DNA of 64,000 nt, taken from positions 1,364,001 through 1,428,000 of the forward strand of contig NZ_FNEQ01000001.1 in NCBI RefSeq assembly GCF_900100205.1. The letters run 5' to 3'. The DNA is from Duganella sp. OV510. GTDB taxonomy: Bacteria; Pseudomonadota; Gammaproteobacteria; Burkholderiales; Burkholderiaceae_D. The translations under genes were made by a program, and so were the position numbers. Below, piece by piece: positions 1 to 10,258 of the stretch (its first letter is position 1; each line of letters begins with the position of its first letter). The notes below the pieces were generated by a model. It did not search any database, was not told the DNA's origin, and saw only the letters and a list, made by a program, of their open reading frames with translations.

Positions 1-467
1 GCTTCCGACTGGTTGCGCACCTTGCCGAAGAAGTCCAGCTCATACGAGGACATCACCAGGCCGCCGGTGTACTGGCGGCTGATGGCGGCTTCGCCGGTGC
101 CGGTCATGGTCGACGGCGTGCGCGTGGCGGTCTGGTTGACATTGGCCGACAGCTTCGGCAGCAGCGCCGCCGAATCGATGTTGTACTGCGCCTTGGCCTT
201 CTCGATGTTCAGCACCGATACGCGCAGGTCGCGGTTGTTGGCCAGCGCCAGCTCGATCACCTGGCGCAGTTTGGCGTCAGCGAAGTATTCGCGCCACAGG
301 ATTTGCGACACCGGCTTGGCGTCAGCGGCCGCCGGCGGCACGCCCTTGTAGGCGTCGCCGTTCGGGAAAGCCTGCGGCACCGGTTGCGCCGGGCGTTCGT
401 ACACCGGCGCCAGGCTGCAACCGGCCAACATCGCCAGCGCCGCCATCGTCATCAAAGATTTTTTCAT
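1..467 (-). CDS. Outer-membrane efflux factor (OprM/TolC family), 5' part only
   Basis: This is the N-terminal part of an outer-membrane channel lipoprotein that pairs with an RND pump; the rest of the gene runs off the left edge of the window. The start is ATG at 467. It gives a signal peptide with a lipobox (about residues 1-17, ending LAGC), so the mature protein is probably lipidated at Cys17. After the lipobox come a Pro-rich linker (PVYERPAQPVPQ) and the helical segment LWREYFADAKLRQVIELALANNRDLRV, typical of the OprM/NodT family. It starts one base after the stop of the RND permease, so it is the third gene of an adaptor-permease-channel operon read leftward. The family assignment is from recognised motifs; pump specificity cannot be read from this. 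Confidence 0.9.
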   Translation of the reverse strand, partial: MKKSLMTMAALAMLAGCSLAPVYERPAQPVPQAFPNGDAYKGVPPAAADAKPVSQILWREYFADAKLRQVIELALANNRDLRVSVLNIEKAKAQYNIDSAALLPKLSANVNQTATRTPSTMTGTGEAAISRQYTGGLVMSSYELDFFGKVRNQSE

Positions 468-468
468 A

Positions 469-3400
469 TTAATGCACCTCTACAGCGGTTTCCGGAGCGG
501 CCGGCTTCTTCGGAGTGAAGTAGCCACGCACCAGCACAAAGAACAGCGGCACGAAGAAGATGCCCAGGAAGGTCGCAGTCAGCATGCCGCCCAACACGCC
601 CACGCCGATGGCGTTCTGGCTGCCGGAACCGGCGCCGCTGCTGATTGCCAGCGGCAGCACGCCCAGGCCGAACGCGATCGACGTCATCAGGATCGGACGC
701 AGACGCAGCTTGACTGCGTGCAGCGTGGCCTTCTTCAGGTCCTCGCCCTTGTCCTGCAATTCCTTGGCAAACTCCACGATCAGAATCGCATTCTTCGCCG
801 ACAGGCCAATCACGGTCAGCAGGCCGACCTGGAAGTAGACGTCGTTCGACAGCTTGAACAGCATGGTGGCCAGCACCGTACCGATCACACCCAGCGGCAC
901 CACCAGCAGCACCGAGAACGGCACCGACCAGCTTTCATACAGCGCGGCCAGGCACAGGAACACGATCAGGATCGAGATCGCATACAGCTGCGTGGTCTGC
1001 GAGCCGGAGTCGCGTTCTTCGGTCGACAGGCCGGTCCACTCGTAGCCGATACCTGGCGGCAGTTTTTCCGCCAGCTTTTCGATTTCCGCCATGGCGGCGC
1101 CCGAGCTCTGGCCCGGCGCAGGCGCGCCCAGGATCTCGGTCGACGGCAGGCCGTTGTAGCGCTCCAGGCGCGGCGAGGCGTAGATCCACTTGCCGGTCGA
1201 GAAGGCCGAGAATGGCACCATCTCGCCGTCGGTGTTACGTACGAACCACTTGTTCAGGTCTTCCGGCGTCATGCGGGCTTCCGGCGCACCTTGCAGGTAC
1301 ACCTTCTTCACGCGGCCACGATCAACGAAGTCGTTGACGTACGAGCTGCCCCAGGCGGTGCTCAGCACCTTGTTCACATCATCCACCTTCAGGCCCAAAG
1401 CGATGGCCTTCTGCTGGTCGACAGTGATCTTGTACTGCGGCGTATCTTCCATGCCGTTCGGACGCACGCCGACCAGCACCTTGCTCTGCGAGGCCATGCC
1501 CAGCATCTGGTTACGCGCAGCCATCAGCGCATCGTGACCGACGCCGCCGATATCCTGCAGCTGCAAGTCGAAGCCGGAGGCGTTACCCAGTTCCAGCACG
1601 GCTGGTGGCGCGAAGGCGAACACCATCGCATCCTTGATCTGCATCAGCGCGCCCATCGCGCGGCCGGCAATCGCGCTGACGCGATTATCCTTGCCCGGAC
1701 GCTCGGACCAGTCCTTCATGCGGACGAAGGCGATGCCGCTGTTCTGGCCATTACCCGCGAAGCTGAAGCCGGCCACCGCGAATACCGAAGCGACGTTGTT
1801 CTTCTCGTTGACCAGGAAGTGGTTTTCCACTTTCTCGATCACCTTCAGCGTACGCTCTTGCGTAGCGCCGGTCGGCAGCTGGATCTGCGAGAACAGCACG
1901 CCCTGGTCTTCTTCCGGCAGGAAGGAAGTCGGCAGGCGCACGAAGGCCAGGCCCATCACCACCAGGATGGCGGCGTAGATGATCAGCGAACGGCCGCTGC
2001 GGTTCAGGATCGAACCGACGATGCCCTGATACTTGGTGCTGCTGCGGTCAAAGGTGCGGTTGAACCAGCCAAAGAAGCCTGTATCGGCCATGTGATGGCC
2101 CTTTTCCACCGGCTTGAGGATGGTCGCGCACAGCGCCGGCGTGAAGATCATCGCCACCAGCACCGACAGCACCATCGCCGACACGATCGTCACCGAGAAC
2201 TGACGGTAAATCACACCGGTCGAACCGCTGAAGAAGGCCATCGGCACGAACACCGCCGACAGCACCAGCGCGATACCCACCAGCGCGCCGCTGATCTGCG
2301 TCATCGATTTGCGGGTTGCCTCCAGCGGCGACAGCCCCTCCTCGCTCATGATACGTTCAACGTTTTCCACCACGACGATGGCATCATCGACCAGCAAGCC
2401 GATCGCCAGCACCACCGCGAACATGGTCAATGTGTTGATCGAGTAGCCCAGCGCCGACAGGATGGCGAAAGTACCCAGCAGCACCACCGGCACCGCCATG
2501 GTTGGAATCAGCGTGGCACGGAAGTTTTGCAGGAACAGGTACATCACCAGGAACACCAGGATGACTGCTTCCACCAGGGTCTTCACCACTTCTTCAATCG
2601 ACAGCTTGACGAATGGCGTGGTGTCGAACGCCACCACGGCCTTCAGGCCTTGCGGGAAGCGTTTTTCCATCTCGGCCACTTTGGCCTTGACCAGGTTGGC
2701 GGTATCCAGTGCATTGGCGCCGGTGGCCAGCTTGATCGCCATGCCGGAGGCAGGCTTGCCGTTGTAGCGGGCGGTGATGTTGTAGTTCTCACGGCCCAGC
2801 TCCATGCGGGCCACGTCGCGCAGGTGCACGGTGGCGCCGTTGGCAGAGGTTTTCAGCAGGATGGCGCCAAACTGCTCGGCGGTCTGCAGGCGGCTTTGCG
2901 CGGTCACAGTGGCGTTCAGCTGCTGGCCGGCGACAGCTGGCAGGCCGCCCAGTTCACCGGCCGACACTTCGGCATTTTGCGCGGTGATGGCCGACGAAAT
3001 GTCGGCTGGCGTCAGCTGGTAGCTTTGCAGCTTGGCGGCGTCCAGCCAGATGCGCATGGCGTACTGCGAACCGAAGTTGGTCACGTCACCCACGCCTTCC
3101 AGGCGCGAGATCGGATCGGTGACGTTGGCCAGCACATAGTCGCCGATGTCGGCGTTGGTCATCTTGCCATCTTCAGACACGAAACCCAGCACCAGCAGGA
3201 AGTTCTTGGTGGCTTTCGCAACCACCAGGCCTTGCTGCTGCACGGCGGCAGGCAGCAGCGGCGTCGCCAGCTGCAGCTTGTTCTGCACCTGCACCTGCGC
3301 GATGTCAGGATTGGTGCCGCTCTTGAAGGTCAGCGTGATGCTGACGCCACCGGTGGCGTCGGACGACGACGACATATAGCGCAGGCCATCAATACCCTTC

Positions 3401-3606
3401 ATCTTCTGTTCGATGATCTGGGTGACGGCATCTTCCACGGTCTTGGCCGAGGCGCCTGGATACGAGCCGGTGATCGAAATCGACGGCGGTGCAATGCTTG
3501 GATACTGCGATATCGGCAGGCCGAGAATCGCCATCACGCCGCCAAGCATGATGACAATCGCGACCACCCACGCAAAAATCGGGCGATCAATAAAGAAACG
3601 GGACAT
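469..3606 (-). CDS. RND multidrug efflux permease (AcrB/HAE1 family)
   Basis: Inner-membrane proton-driven drug exporter of 1045 aa, close to the 1049 aa of AcrB, so it looks full length. The N-terminus [23 protein letters not shown] is the classic first membrane helix. The TM4 proton-relay aspartates are present in [17 protein letters not shown] and the TM10 lysine in [17 protein letters not shown]; both are diagnostic of the hydrophobic/amphiphilic efflux (HAE1) group. Two large periplasmic loops follow TM1 and TM7. It sits 11 bases after the adaptor gene and directly before the outer-membrane factor gene, a complete tripartite operon. Substrate range is unknown; homologues export dyes, detergents and antibiotics. 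Confidence 0.95.
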   Translation of the reverse strand: MSRFFIDRPIFAWVVAIVIMLGGVMAILGLPISQYPSIAPPSISITGSYPGASAKTVEDAVTQIIEQKMKGIDGLRYMSSSSDATGGVSITLTFKSGTNPDIAQVQVQNKLQLATPLLPAAVQQQGLVVAKATKNFLLVLGFVSEDGKMTNADIGDYVLANVTDPISRLEGVGDVTNFGSQYAMRIWLDAAKLQSYQLTPADISSAITAQNAEVSAGELGGLPAVAGQQLNATVTAQSRLQTAEQFGAILLKTSANGATVHLRDVARMELGRENYNITARYNGKPASGMAIKLATGANALDTANLVKAKVAEMEKRFPQGLKAVVAFDTTPFVKLSIEEVVKTLVEAVILVFLVMYLFLQNFRATLIPTMAVPVVLLGTFAILSALGYSINTLTMFAVVLAIGLLVDDAIVVVENVERIMSEEGLSPLEATRKSMTQISGALVGIALVLSAVFVPMAFFSGSTGVIYRQFSVTIVSAMVLSVLVAMIFTPALCATILKPVEKGHHMADTGFFGWFNRTFDRSSTKYQGIVGSILNRSGRSLIIYAAILVVMGLAFVRLPTSFLPEEDQGVLFSQIQLPTGATQERTLKVIEKVENHFLVNEKNNVASVFAVAGFSFAGNGQNSGIAFVRMKDWSERPGKDNRVSAIAGRAMGALMQIKDAMVFAFAPPAVLELGNASGFDLQLQDIGGVGHDALMAARNQMLGMASQSKVLVGVRPNGMEDTPQYKITVDQQKAIALGLKVDDVNKVLSTAWGSSYVNDFVDRGRVKKVYLQGAPEARMTPEDLNKWFVRNTDGEMVPFSAFSTGKWIYASPRLERYNGLPSTEILGAPAPGQSSGAAMAEIEKLAEKLPPGIGYEWTGLSTEERDSGSQTTQLYAISILIVFLCLAALYESWSVPFSVLLVVPLGVIGTVLATMLFKLSNDVYFQVGLLTVIGLSAKNAILIVEFAKELQDKGEDLKKATLHAVKLRLRPILMTSIAFGLGVLPLAISSGAGSGSQNAIGVGVLGGMLTATFLGIFFVPLFFVLVRGYFTPKKPAAPETAVEVH

Positions 3607-3617
3607 GGGCTATCTCC

Positions 3618-4823
3618 TTACTTCGCGCTCTTGGCGTTGGCTGGTGCCGCACCGCCGGCAGCGGCAGTCGCGGCGGCAGCGGCGGCAGGCTTGGCTGGCG
3701 CGCCCGGTTTGACTTTCTGCAGGCCCTCGACAATCAGCAGGTCGCCCTCGGCCAGGCCGGATTTGACCAGCCACTTGTCGCCCAGCGTGCTGCCGGTAAC
3801 CAGCGTGCGTTGTTCAACCTTGCCTTCCTTGTTGATCACCATGGCGGTTGCTTCGCCTTTCGGGTTGCGGGTCACGCCCTGCTGTGGCACGGCGATGGCT
3901 TTCTCATCGACGCCGGATTCCACCACCGCGCGCACGAACATGCCAGGCAGCAGATCATGTTTAGGATTCGGGAACAGCGCGCGCAGCGTCACGTTGCCGG
4001 TGCCCGGATCAACCGAGACATCGGAGAACTGCAGCTTGCCGGCTTCGGCGTACTTGCTGCCGTCCGACAGCAGCAACGTGACTTTGGCCTGGCCGTCTTT
4101 TTTCAGGCCGCCGCTCTCCACTTCACGCTTCAGGCGCAGCATGTCTTCGCTCGACTGGGTGACGTCGACGTAGATCGGGTCCAGCTGCTGCACGGTGGTC
4201 AGCGCGGTGGTCTGGTTGGCGGTGACCAGCGCGCCCGGCGTCACGCTCGAACGGCCGATGCGGCCACTGATCGGCGCATCGACGTGGGTGTAGTTGACGT
4301 TGATCTTGGCTTGTTCCAGCGCGGCGTTGGCCGATTCCACGTCAGCCTTGGCCTGCTCGTGGGCGGCGACGGCGTCATCGTATTCCTGCTTGCTGACGCC
4401 TTCGATGGCGACCAGCTCCTTGTAACGCTGCACTTTCGGCGCGGCGGTCAACAGGTTGGCCTTGGCCTTGGCCAGCGTGGCCTTGGCGGAGTTGTAGGCA
4501 GCCTGGTAGATGGCCGGATCGATCTGATACAAGGGCATGCCGGCTTTAACGTCGGCACCCTCGACAAACAGGCGTTTCTGAATCAGACCGTTGACCTGCG
4601 GGCGCACTTCAGCGACTTGGTAAGCGCTGGTGCGGCCCGGCAGTTCGGTCGTGATTTGCAGCGGCGCTTGCGCCACTTTGAAAACGCCCACTTCCGCCAC
4701 CTGCTGTTGTTGAGGTGCTTCGGACGTGGACTTGGAGCAGCCGGCCAGAACGGCCAGTGCGGAGACTATGGCTGCGGCACCAGCGGTGCGCAGCATCGTT
4801 TTTTTGCAGAACAGGGCTTCCAT
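3618..4823 (-). CDS. RND pump periplasmic adaptor (membrane fusion protein, AcrA-like)
   Basis: Adaptor of 401 aa that bridges the RND permease and the outer-membrane channel. The N-terminus carries a lipoprotein signal (LAVLAGC, Cys about residue 29), so it is likely anchored in the inner membrane. Then come the barrel-sandwich hybrid/lipoyl half (EVRPQVNGLIQKRLFVEGADVKAGMPLYQIDP), an alpha-helical hairpin (about residues 110-180) and the second half (VDAPISGRIGRSSVTPGALV), in standard order. The C-terminus is a low-complexity Ala/Pro/Lys tail. The first ATG (4823) is kept because an AGAAAG-like Shine-Dalgarno lies just upstream; an internal ATG at 4796 is possible. It is the first gene of the operon, under the palindrome-bearing promoter at 4861-4890. 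Confidence 0.94.
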   Translation of the reverse strand: MEALFCKKTMLRTAGAAAIVSALAVLAGCSKSTSEAPQQQQVAEVGVFKVAQAPLQITTELPGRTSAYQVAEVRPQVNGLIQKRLFVEGADVKAGMPLYQIDPAIYQAAYNSAKATLAKAKANLLTAAPKVQRYKELVAIEGVSKQEYDDAVAAHEQAKADVESANAALEQAKINVNYTHVDAPISGRIGRSSVTPGALVTANQTTALTTVQQLDPIYVDVTQSSEDMLRLKREVESGGLKKDGQAKVTLLLSDGSKYAEAGKLQFSDVSVDPGTGNVTLRALFPNPKHDLLPGMFVRAVVESGVDEKAIAVPQQGVTRNPKGEATAMVINKEGKVEQRTLVTGSTLGDKWLVKSGLAEGDLLIVEGLQKVKPGAPAKPAAAAAATAAAGGAAPANAKSAK

Positions 4824-4860
4824 ATGATGAGCTTTCTGTATAAAAATTAAGCACAGCCTA

Positions 4861-4890
4861 TAGAATGAACGATCATTCTAATTAAGTCAA
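4861..4890 (-). promoter_or_regulatory. TetR-type operator inside the efflux operon promoter
   Basis: The sequence TAGAATGAACGATCATTCTA (4861-4880) has perfect 8-bp inverted arms around a 4-bp centre. On the minus strand a TTGACT -35 hexamer (4885-4890) lies just upstream, so the palindrome fills the -35/-10 spacer of the promoter for the adaptor gene 38 bp downstream. Operators of AcrR/TtgR/NemR-type TetR repressors in efflux promoters have this form and position. No tetR gene is present in the window, so the repressor must be encoded elsewhere. The -10 hexamer is poor. Confidence 0.72.
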
Positions 4891-4986
4891 GCAACTTTCT
4901 TGTGCAGTGCGGCAACCTTAAGCGTTGTTTAAGTGAGATTTAAGGCTGGCTGATCGCCCTGCACTTCCAATGCATTCCAGCTTGCA

Positions 4987-7179
4987 ATGCTACAATCAGT
5001 TAATTTCTTTTCGTCATCTTTTGGTACGACCGTGCGCTTAACTTTCCCTCCGCCATCCGGTGCCCGTCCCCGCCTCACCACGCTGGTGAGCGTCGGTGTT
5101 GGCGCCACGGTGATGCTGACGGTGTTGTCCTTGCTGATACTGGTGGATCACTTCGCTATCGGCTACGCCCGCAAGGAGGCCCAGCAGCGCCTGCAGCAGT
5201 TGTCCTGGCAGATGCGCGATTCGCTCAACAGCGTGGTGCGCAAGGCGGCCGCCGACGTCCAGTTGCTCAGCGAGCTGCCTGCCGTGCGTGACGGCCGCTC
5301 GCCGGCCGAGGTGCGCACGGCGCTGGAAAGCTTGCAGAAAACCTTTCCCGATTACGCCTGGATCGGCCTGGCCAGGCCGGACGGCAAGGTGTACGCCGCC
5401 ACCCAGGGCGTACTGGAAGGCAGTGACGTCAGCGAGCGCGACTGGTTCAAGGGCGGCAGGGAGCAAATCTTTGCCAGCGATTACCACCCGGCCAAGCTGC
5501 TCGGCAAGAAACCCGCCGGCGGCGCCGATCCGTGGCGCTTCGTCGACGCCTCCGGCCCGCTGAAAGACGCCAACGGCCAGCAGCTCGGCGTGCTGTGCGT
5601 GCACATGAGCTGGGGCTGGGCGCGGCGCATGGTGCAAACCATCCTGGCGCCGGCCGACCAGCAATACTCGGCCGAGATCTTCGTGGTGCGCGGCGACGGC
5701 GTGGTCATCCTCGGCCCGCAGGGCATGGAAGAACAAAAGATCAACAGTGACAGCCTGACGCTGGCGCGCGACGGCGCTTCCGGCGCGTTGAAGGAAACCT
5801 GGCCCGACGGCCGCAGCTACCTGACCGGCTATGCCCGCAGCGGCGATCCGGCCGATCCTGCCACGCTGAGCTGGTCCATCCTGGTGCGCCAGCCGGAGGA
5901 GCAGGCCCTGTCCGGCGCCCGCGTGCTGGAACGCCAGATCCTGCTGCTGGGCGCCATCCTCGGCCTGGCCATGGCGCTCGCCGCCGCCCTCGTCACCCGC
6001 CGCCTGACGCGGCCGTTGAACAAGCTCAGCCACACCATCGAGGAACGCCTGGCGGCACCGGATCAGGCAGAGACATTGCCGGCCATCCAGCCGGTTGATA
6101 CCTTCCATGAAGCGCAAGTGCTGTCGCGCGCGCTGGCCGAGATGCTGCGCAACGAACAGGCCCATCTCGATGCGCTGCGCAGCCTGAATGAAAAGCTGGA
6201 ATCGACAGTGGCCGAGCGTACCCGCGAAATCGCCCGCAAGGCGCTACAACTGGAGCGCGCGCTGGGCCAGGAACAGAGCACGCAGCAACTGTTGCAGGAA
6301 CGCGCGGCCGAACTGCGCGCCATCCTCGACAACGCCCACGACGCCTTCATCGCCCTCGATCCGGGCGGCGTGGTCCGCGAGTGGAATCAGCAGGCCGAGC
6401 GGCTGCTGGGCTGGAAACGCAACGAGGTGATCGGCCAGCCGCTGGCCGCCATGATGCTGCCGGCACCGCTGCGCCGCGCCTACGAACGCGACATGCAGCA
6501 ACTGGCCGACAGCGCCACCGCCGTGCTCAGCCGCCGGGTCGAACTGACGCTGCACAACCGTGCTGGCCAGGAACTGCCGGTGGAAGTGTCGCTGGCCTAC
6601 GTGCCGCGCAGCAGCGGCCATTTGTTCATCGCCTTCCTGCACGACATCAGCGAACGCAAGTCGCTGTTCGCCTCGCTGGAGGAAATGGCGCTGCGCGACA
6701 CCCTGACCGGCCTGTGCAACCGCCGCGCGCTGATGCAGGCGCTGCCCGAGGCACTGCAACGCGCCAACCGTTCGCGCCAGAGCTGCGCTGTGCTATTCCT
6801 CGATCTCGACCGCTTCAAGCAGGTCAACGACCGCCACGGCCATGATGAAGGCGACGAACTGCTGCGCCAGTTCGCCGCGCGGTTGCGCGGCGCGGTGCGC
6901 AAGACCGACACCGTCGGCCGCCTGGCCGGCGACGAGTTCATCGTGATACTGGAAATGCTGACGGCCGACGGCGCCGCCGAGGAAGCAGCCGACAAGCTGC
7001 GCCACGCACTGCTGCAACCGTTCACGTTGAAAACCACCAGCGTCAGCCTCAGCGCCAGCATCGGCATCGCGCTACATCATCCGGACGATCCGCAGGACGT
7101 CGAAACCCTGCTGGGTCGCGCCGACCGCGCCATGTACCGCCACAAGCAACAGGGAATTCAGCAGCGCGCGCGGCGATAG
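4987..7179 (+). CDS. Membrane diguanylate cyclase (Cache-HAMP-PAS-GGDEF)
   Basis: Predicted inner-membrane enzyme making cyclic di-GMP from two GTP. Order of parts: first TM helix (about residues 30-55), periplasmic dCache-like sensor (about 60-300), second TM (about 310-335), HAMP, a coiled-coil linker, a PAS domain (about 440-560), then GGDEF (about 570-730). The signature is AGDEF (residues 647-651), a variant known to be active in other cyclases. An RKTD inhibitory I-site lies exactly five residues upstream, so product feedback is likely. No EAL domain follows. The start is uncertain: a TACAAT -10-like box at 4991-4996 overlaps the first codons and would favour the in-frame GTG at 5032, giving VRLTFPPPSG as N-terminus. 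Confidence 0.92.
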   Translation: MLQSVNFFSSSFGTTVRLTFPPPSGARPRLTTLVSVGVGATVMLTVLSLLILVDHFAIGYARKEAQQRLQQLSWQMRDSLNSVVRKAAADVQLLSELPAVRDGRSPAEVRTALESLQKTFPDYAWIGLARPDGKVYAATQGVLEGSDVSERDWFKGGREQIFASDYHPAKLLGKKPAGGADPWRFVDASGPLKDANGQQLGVLCVHMSWGWARRMVQTILAPADQQYSAEIFVVRGDGVVILGPQGMEEQKINSDSLTLARDGASGALKETWPDGRSYLTGYARSGDPADPATLSWSILVRQPEEQALSGARVLERQILLLGAILGLAMALAAALVTRRLTRPLNKLSHTIEERLAAPDQAETLPAIQPVDTFHEAQVLSRALAEMLRNEQAHLDALRSLNEKLESTVAERTREIARKALQLERALGQEQSTQQLLQERAAELRAILDNAHDAFIALDPGGVVREWNQQAERLLGWKRNEVIGQPLAAMMLPAPLRRAYERDMQQLADSATAVLSRRVELTLHNRAGQELPVEVSLAYVPRSSGHLFIAFLHDISERKSLFASLEEMALRDTLTGLCNRRALMQALPEALQRANRSRQSCAVLFLDLDRFKQVNDRHGHDEGDELLRQFAARLRGAVRKTDTVGRLAGDEFIVILEMLTADGAAEEAADKLRHALLQPFTLKTTSVSLSASIGIALHHPDDPQDVETLLGRADRAMYRHKQQGIQQRARR

Positions 7180-7231
7180 TCAATTCAGGTAGTATTGTCC
7201 AGATTATATTTTTTTGTCTGGACCATGCCCC

Positions 7232-8722
7232 ATGCAAGAGCAAAACAGCCTGACTACCGACTTTCTATCGACCGGCGTGCCGGGCCTGGACGAAGTATTG
7301 GCAGGCGGCCTGACCCGCGATCGCCTGTACCTGGTCGAAGGCGAGCCAGGCACCGGCAAGACCACGCTGGCGCTGCAGTTCCTCAATGAAGGCGTGCGGC
7401 GCGGCGAGTCCTCGTTGTACATCACGCTGGGGGAGACGGCGATCGAATTGCGCAGCGTGGCGCAATCGCACGGCTGGAGCATGGACAGCATCCGCATCGA
7501 AGAAATCATCCCCGACGAGAAAGCGCTCGATCCGGACCAGCAATACACAATCTTCCATCCGTCCGAAATCGAACTGGGCAACACCACGCAGCGCATCCTG
7601 GCGGCCGTCGACAAATACCAGCCGCGCCGGGTGGTGCTGGACTCACTGTCGGAACTGCAACTGCTGGCGGAAAGTCCGCTGCGCTATCGCCGCCAGGTGC
7701 TGGCGCTGAAGCAGTACCTGAGCAGCCGCCAATGCACCACCATCTTCCTCGACGACCGCACCGCCCTGTCCACCGACCTGCAGGTGCGCAGCTTGGCGCA
7801 CGCGGTATTCACGCTGGAGCTGGCCGACCAGAACTACGGCGCTGAACGGCGCCGCCTGCGCGTGGTCAAGTATCGCGGCATCGCCTTTCGCGGCGGCGCG
7901 CACGACTACAAGATCATCAAAGGCGGGCTGCAAATCTATCCGCGCCTGGTGGCAGCCGAATCGCGCGAAAACACCCAGCGCCAGCAACTGTCCAGCGGCT
8001 TGCCGCAACTGGACGCGCTGATGGGCGGTGGCCTGGAAGAAGGCATGAGCACGCTGCTTACCGGTCCGTCCGGTACTGGCAAGTCCTCACTGGCGACGCA
8101 GTTCGTGCACGCCGCCACGCAGCGCGGCGAACCTTGCGCCATGTTCCTGTTCGAGGAGGCGCGCAACAATTTGCTGAACCGCAGCGCCAATCTGGGCATG
8201 AGCCTGACCGAAGCCATCGACAAACAACTGCTGGCGGTGCAGCAGGTCGATCCGGCCGAATTGTCGCCCGGTGAATTTGCCAGCGCCGTCATGCAATCGG
8301 TGGAGAATGGCGCGCGGCTGGTGGTCATCGACAGCCTGAACGGCTACCTGAACGCCGTGCCGGACGAGCGCTTCCTGATTATCTACCTGCACGAGCTGCT
8401 GACCTGGCTGGGCCAGCGCGGCGTGGTCAGCATCATCGTCGGCGTGCAATCCGGCATGCTGGGCAGCGCAATGACCAATAATGTCGACGCCAGCTACCTG
8501 GCCGACAACGTCATCCTGCTGCGTTACTTTGAGGCCGCCGGCGAGGTGCGCCAGGCCATCTCCGTGTTCAAGAAACGCGGCAGCACCCATGAGCGCACGC
8601 TGCGCCGCTTCGAGGTCGGCCCTGGCGGCCTGAAGGTGGGGCCGGTGCTGAAGGATTTCCACGGCGTGCTGACCGGTGTCCCCGCCTACCACGGCAGCGG
8701 CAGCGACGCGCAGGCGCACTGA
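7232..8722 (+). CDS. KaiC-like dual RecA ATPase
   Basis: Cytoplasmic protein of 496 aa with two tandem KaiC/RecA modules. Walker A motifs are GEPGTGKT (residues 37-44) and GPSGTGKS (278-285). The paired catalytic glutamates are complete in the second module (FLFEEARNN, 308-309), but the first has Gly-Glu (TLGETA, 67-68). It starts with ATG 7232; an in-frame TTG at 7214 would add six residues. Its stop lies 5 bp before the start of a hybrid histidine kinase, so the two are probably co-transcribed. KaiC-like proteins paired with kinases occur in many non-cyanobacteria, often tied to stress or signalling rather than a clock; kaiA and kaiB are absent here. The function is not established. Confidence 0.88.
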   Translation: MQEQNSLTTDFLSTGVPGLDEVLAGGLTRDRLYLVEGEPGTGKTTLALQFLNEGVRRGESSLYITLGETAIELRSVAQSHGWSMDSIRIEEIIPDEKALDPDQQYTIFHPSEIELGNTTQRILAAVDKYQPRRVVLDSLSELQLLAESPLRYRRQVLALKQYLSSRQCTTIFLDDRTALSTDLQVRSLAHAVFTLELADQNYGAERRRLRVVKYRGIAFRGGAHDYKIIKGGLQIYPRLVAAESRENTQRQQLSSGLPQLDALMGGGLEEGMSTLLTGPSGTGKSSLATQFVHAATQRGEPCAMFLFEEARNNLLNRSANLGMSLTEAIDKQLLAVQQVDPAELSPGEFASAVMQSVENGARLVVIDSLNGYLNAVPDERFLIIYLHELLTWLGQRGVVSIIVGVQSGMLGSAMTNNVDASYLADNVILLRYFEAAGEVRQAISVFKKRGSTHERTLRRFEVGPGGLKVGPVLKDFHGVLTGVPAYHGSGSDAQAH

Positions 8723-8727
8723 CCGCC

Positions 8728-10257
8728 ATGGAAACCCGCATCCTGATCTACGCGCCCACCGGCCAGGATGCGCCGCTGGCGGCCAAGGTGCTGGCGATGG
8801 CCGCCATCGACAGCCACGTCTGCACCACGCTGCCCGAACTGGCGCAGCAACTGGAGCAAGGCGCCGGCGCCGTGCTGACGGTGGAAGAAGCGCTGGCGCC
8901 AGGCGGCTTGCAGCTGCTGCAAGCCTGCGTGCTGCGCCAGCCCGACTGGTCCGACCTGCCGATCATCCTGCTGACGCATAACGGCGCCGATTCGCCGGTG
9001 GTGCGGCAGGCGGTGGCCGGGCTCGGTAACCTGAGCCTGATGGAACGGCCGGTGCGCACGCTGACCCTGATCACCGCGTTGCACGCCACGCTGCGCGCTC
9101 GCAACAAGCAGTACCAGGTACGCGAGGCGGCACGCCGCAAGGACGAGTTCCTCGCCAGCCTGGGCCACGAACTGCGCAACCCGCTGGCGCCGATCCGCAC
9201 CTCGGTGTCGCTGCTGACGCATATGTACCCGGACGCGGCGCCGGTGGCGCGCATCCGCGACATGGTGGAACGCCAGGTGCGCCTGCTGACGCGGCTGGTC
9301 GATGACCTGCTGGACGTGGCGCGCATCACCAGCGGCAAGATCACGCTGCAACGCCAGCTGGCGTCGCTGGCCTCGGTGCTGAACCATGTCAGCGAACTAT
9401 GCCAGCACGCGGCCGACGCCAAGCGCATCCACATCAGCTGGCAACTGCCGCCCAGCGAGATCATGCTGGACATCGACTACGCGCGCGTGGTGCAAATCTA
9501 CGCCAACATCCTGTCCAACGCGGTCAAGTTCACGCCGCAGGCCGGGCATGTGGTGGTGCGCGCCAGCGTTGACGATGGCGCGCTGCTGGTGTCGATACGC
9601 GACGACGGCATCGGCATGGATGCCGACACCATCCCGCGCGTTTTCCGCATGTTCGAACAGAGCAAGACCGTCAACGGCCAGTTCTCCAGCGGCCTGGGAA
9701 TCGGCCTGAGCCTGGCGCGTGAGTTCGCCGAAATGCACGGTGGCACAGTGGACGCTTACAGCGAAGGTCCCGGCAAAGGCACGGAATTCATCATCCGCCT
9801 GCCGGTGGTGGACCACGGCGGCGCGCGCGACGCGGTGCCGCTGGCGCAGCAGGCCGGCACGGACGGCCGCAAGATGCAGGTGCTGGTGGTGGACGATAAC
9901 GAGGACGCGGCCGATTCGCTGACCGCGCTGCTGGAACTGGATGGCTTCGATGTACGCACCGCCTACGATGGCATGGCCGCCATCGCCGCAGTCGAGCAAC
10001 AGACGCCGGACATGGTCATCATGGACCTCGGCATGCCGGGCATGGATGGCTACGAAACCGCGCGCGCCATTCGCCAGAAACCCGGCGCCGAGCATATCCT
10101 GATGCTGGCCCTGACCGGCTGGGGCCAGCACGACGCGCGCCGGCGCACGGTGGAAGCCGGCTTCGACCATCACCTGGTGAAGCCGGTGGAACTGGAACAA
10201 ATCATCCGCCTGGCCGGCGCACGGCAAAACCGCGACCAGGTCCAGGCGGCGCGCTGA
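8728..10257 (+). CDS. Hybrid histidine kinase with C-terminal receiver
   Basis: Soluble sensor kinase of 509 aa, with no membrane segment seen. Residues 1-125 resemble a degenerate receiver or sensor domain with no clear phospho-acceptor Asp. The HisKA H-box is DEFLASLGHELRNPLAP, phospho-acceptor His147. The HATPase N, G1 and G2 boxes follow (IYANILSNAVKFT, DDGIGM, GLGIGLSLAREFAEMHGG). The C-terminal receiver (about residues 388-505) has VVDDNEDAADS and the phospho-acceptor in VIMDLGMPGMDG. It follows the KaiC-like gene by 5 bp. No separate output regulator is adjacent, so the signal may pass by phosphotransfer or act on the KaiC-like partner (inference). Its stop is one base from the convergent lipoprotein gene. 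Confidence 0.92.
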   Translation: METRILIYAPTGQDAPLAAKVLAMAAIDSHVCTTLPELAQQLEQGAGAVLTVEEALAPGGLQLLQACVLRQPDWSDLPIILLTHNGADSPVVRQAVAGLGNLSLMERPVRTLTLITALHATLRARNKQYQVREAARRKDEFLASLGHELRNPLAPIRTSVSLLTHMYPDAAPVARIRDMVERQVRLLTRLVDDLLDVARITSGKITLQRQLASLASVLNHVSELCQHAADAKRIHISWQLPPSEIMLDIDYARVVQIYANILSNAVKFTPQAGHVVVRASVDDGALLVSIRDDGIGMDADTIPRVFRMFEQSKTVNGQFSSGLGIGLSLAREFAEMHGGTVDAYSEGPGKGTEFIIRLPVVDHGGARDAVPLAQQAGTDGRKMQVLVVDDNEDAADSLTALLELDGFDVRTAYDGMAAIAAVEQQTPDMVIMDLGMPGMDGYETARAIRQKPGAEHILMLALTGWGQHDARRRTVEAGFDHHLVKPVELEQIIRLAGARQNRDQVQAAR

Positions 10258-10258
10258 C

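Noticed and set aside
472..4173. 1233-aa open frame on the plus strand opposite the RND genes
   Set aside because: It mirrors the well-supported permease and adaptor genes, is His/Gln/Arg-rich and has no recognisable domain. This is the usual antisense shadow of high-GC coding DNA.
7232..8722. Circadian clock function for the KaiC-like gene
   Set aside because: No kaiA or kaiB is present and the first module has a changed catalytic pair; the name alone does not support a clock.
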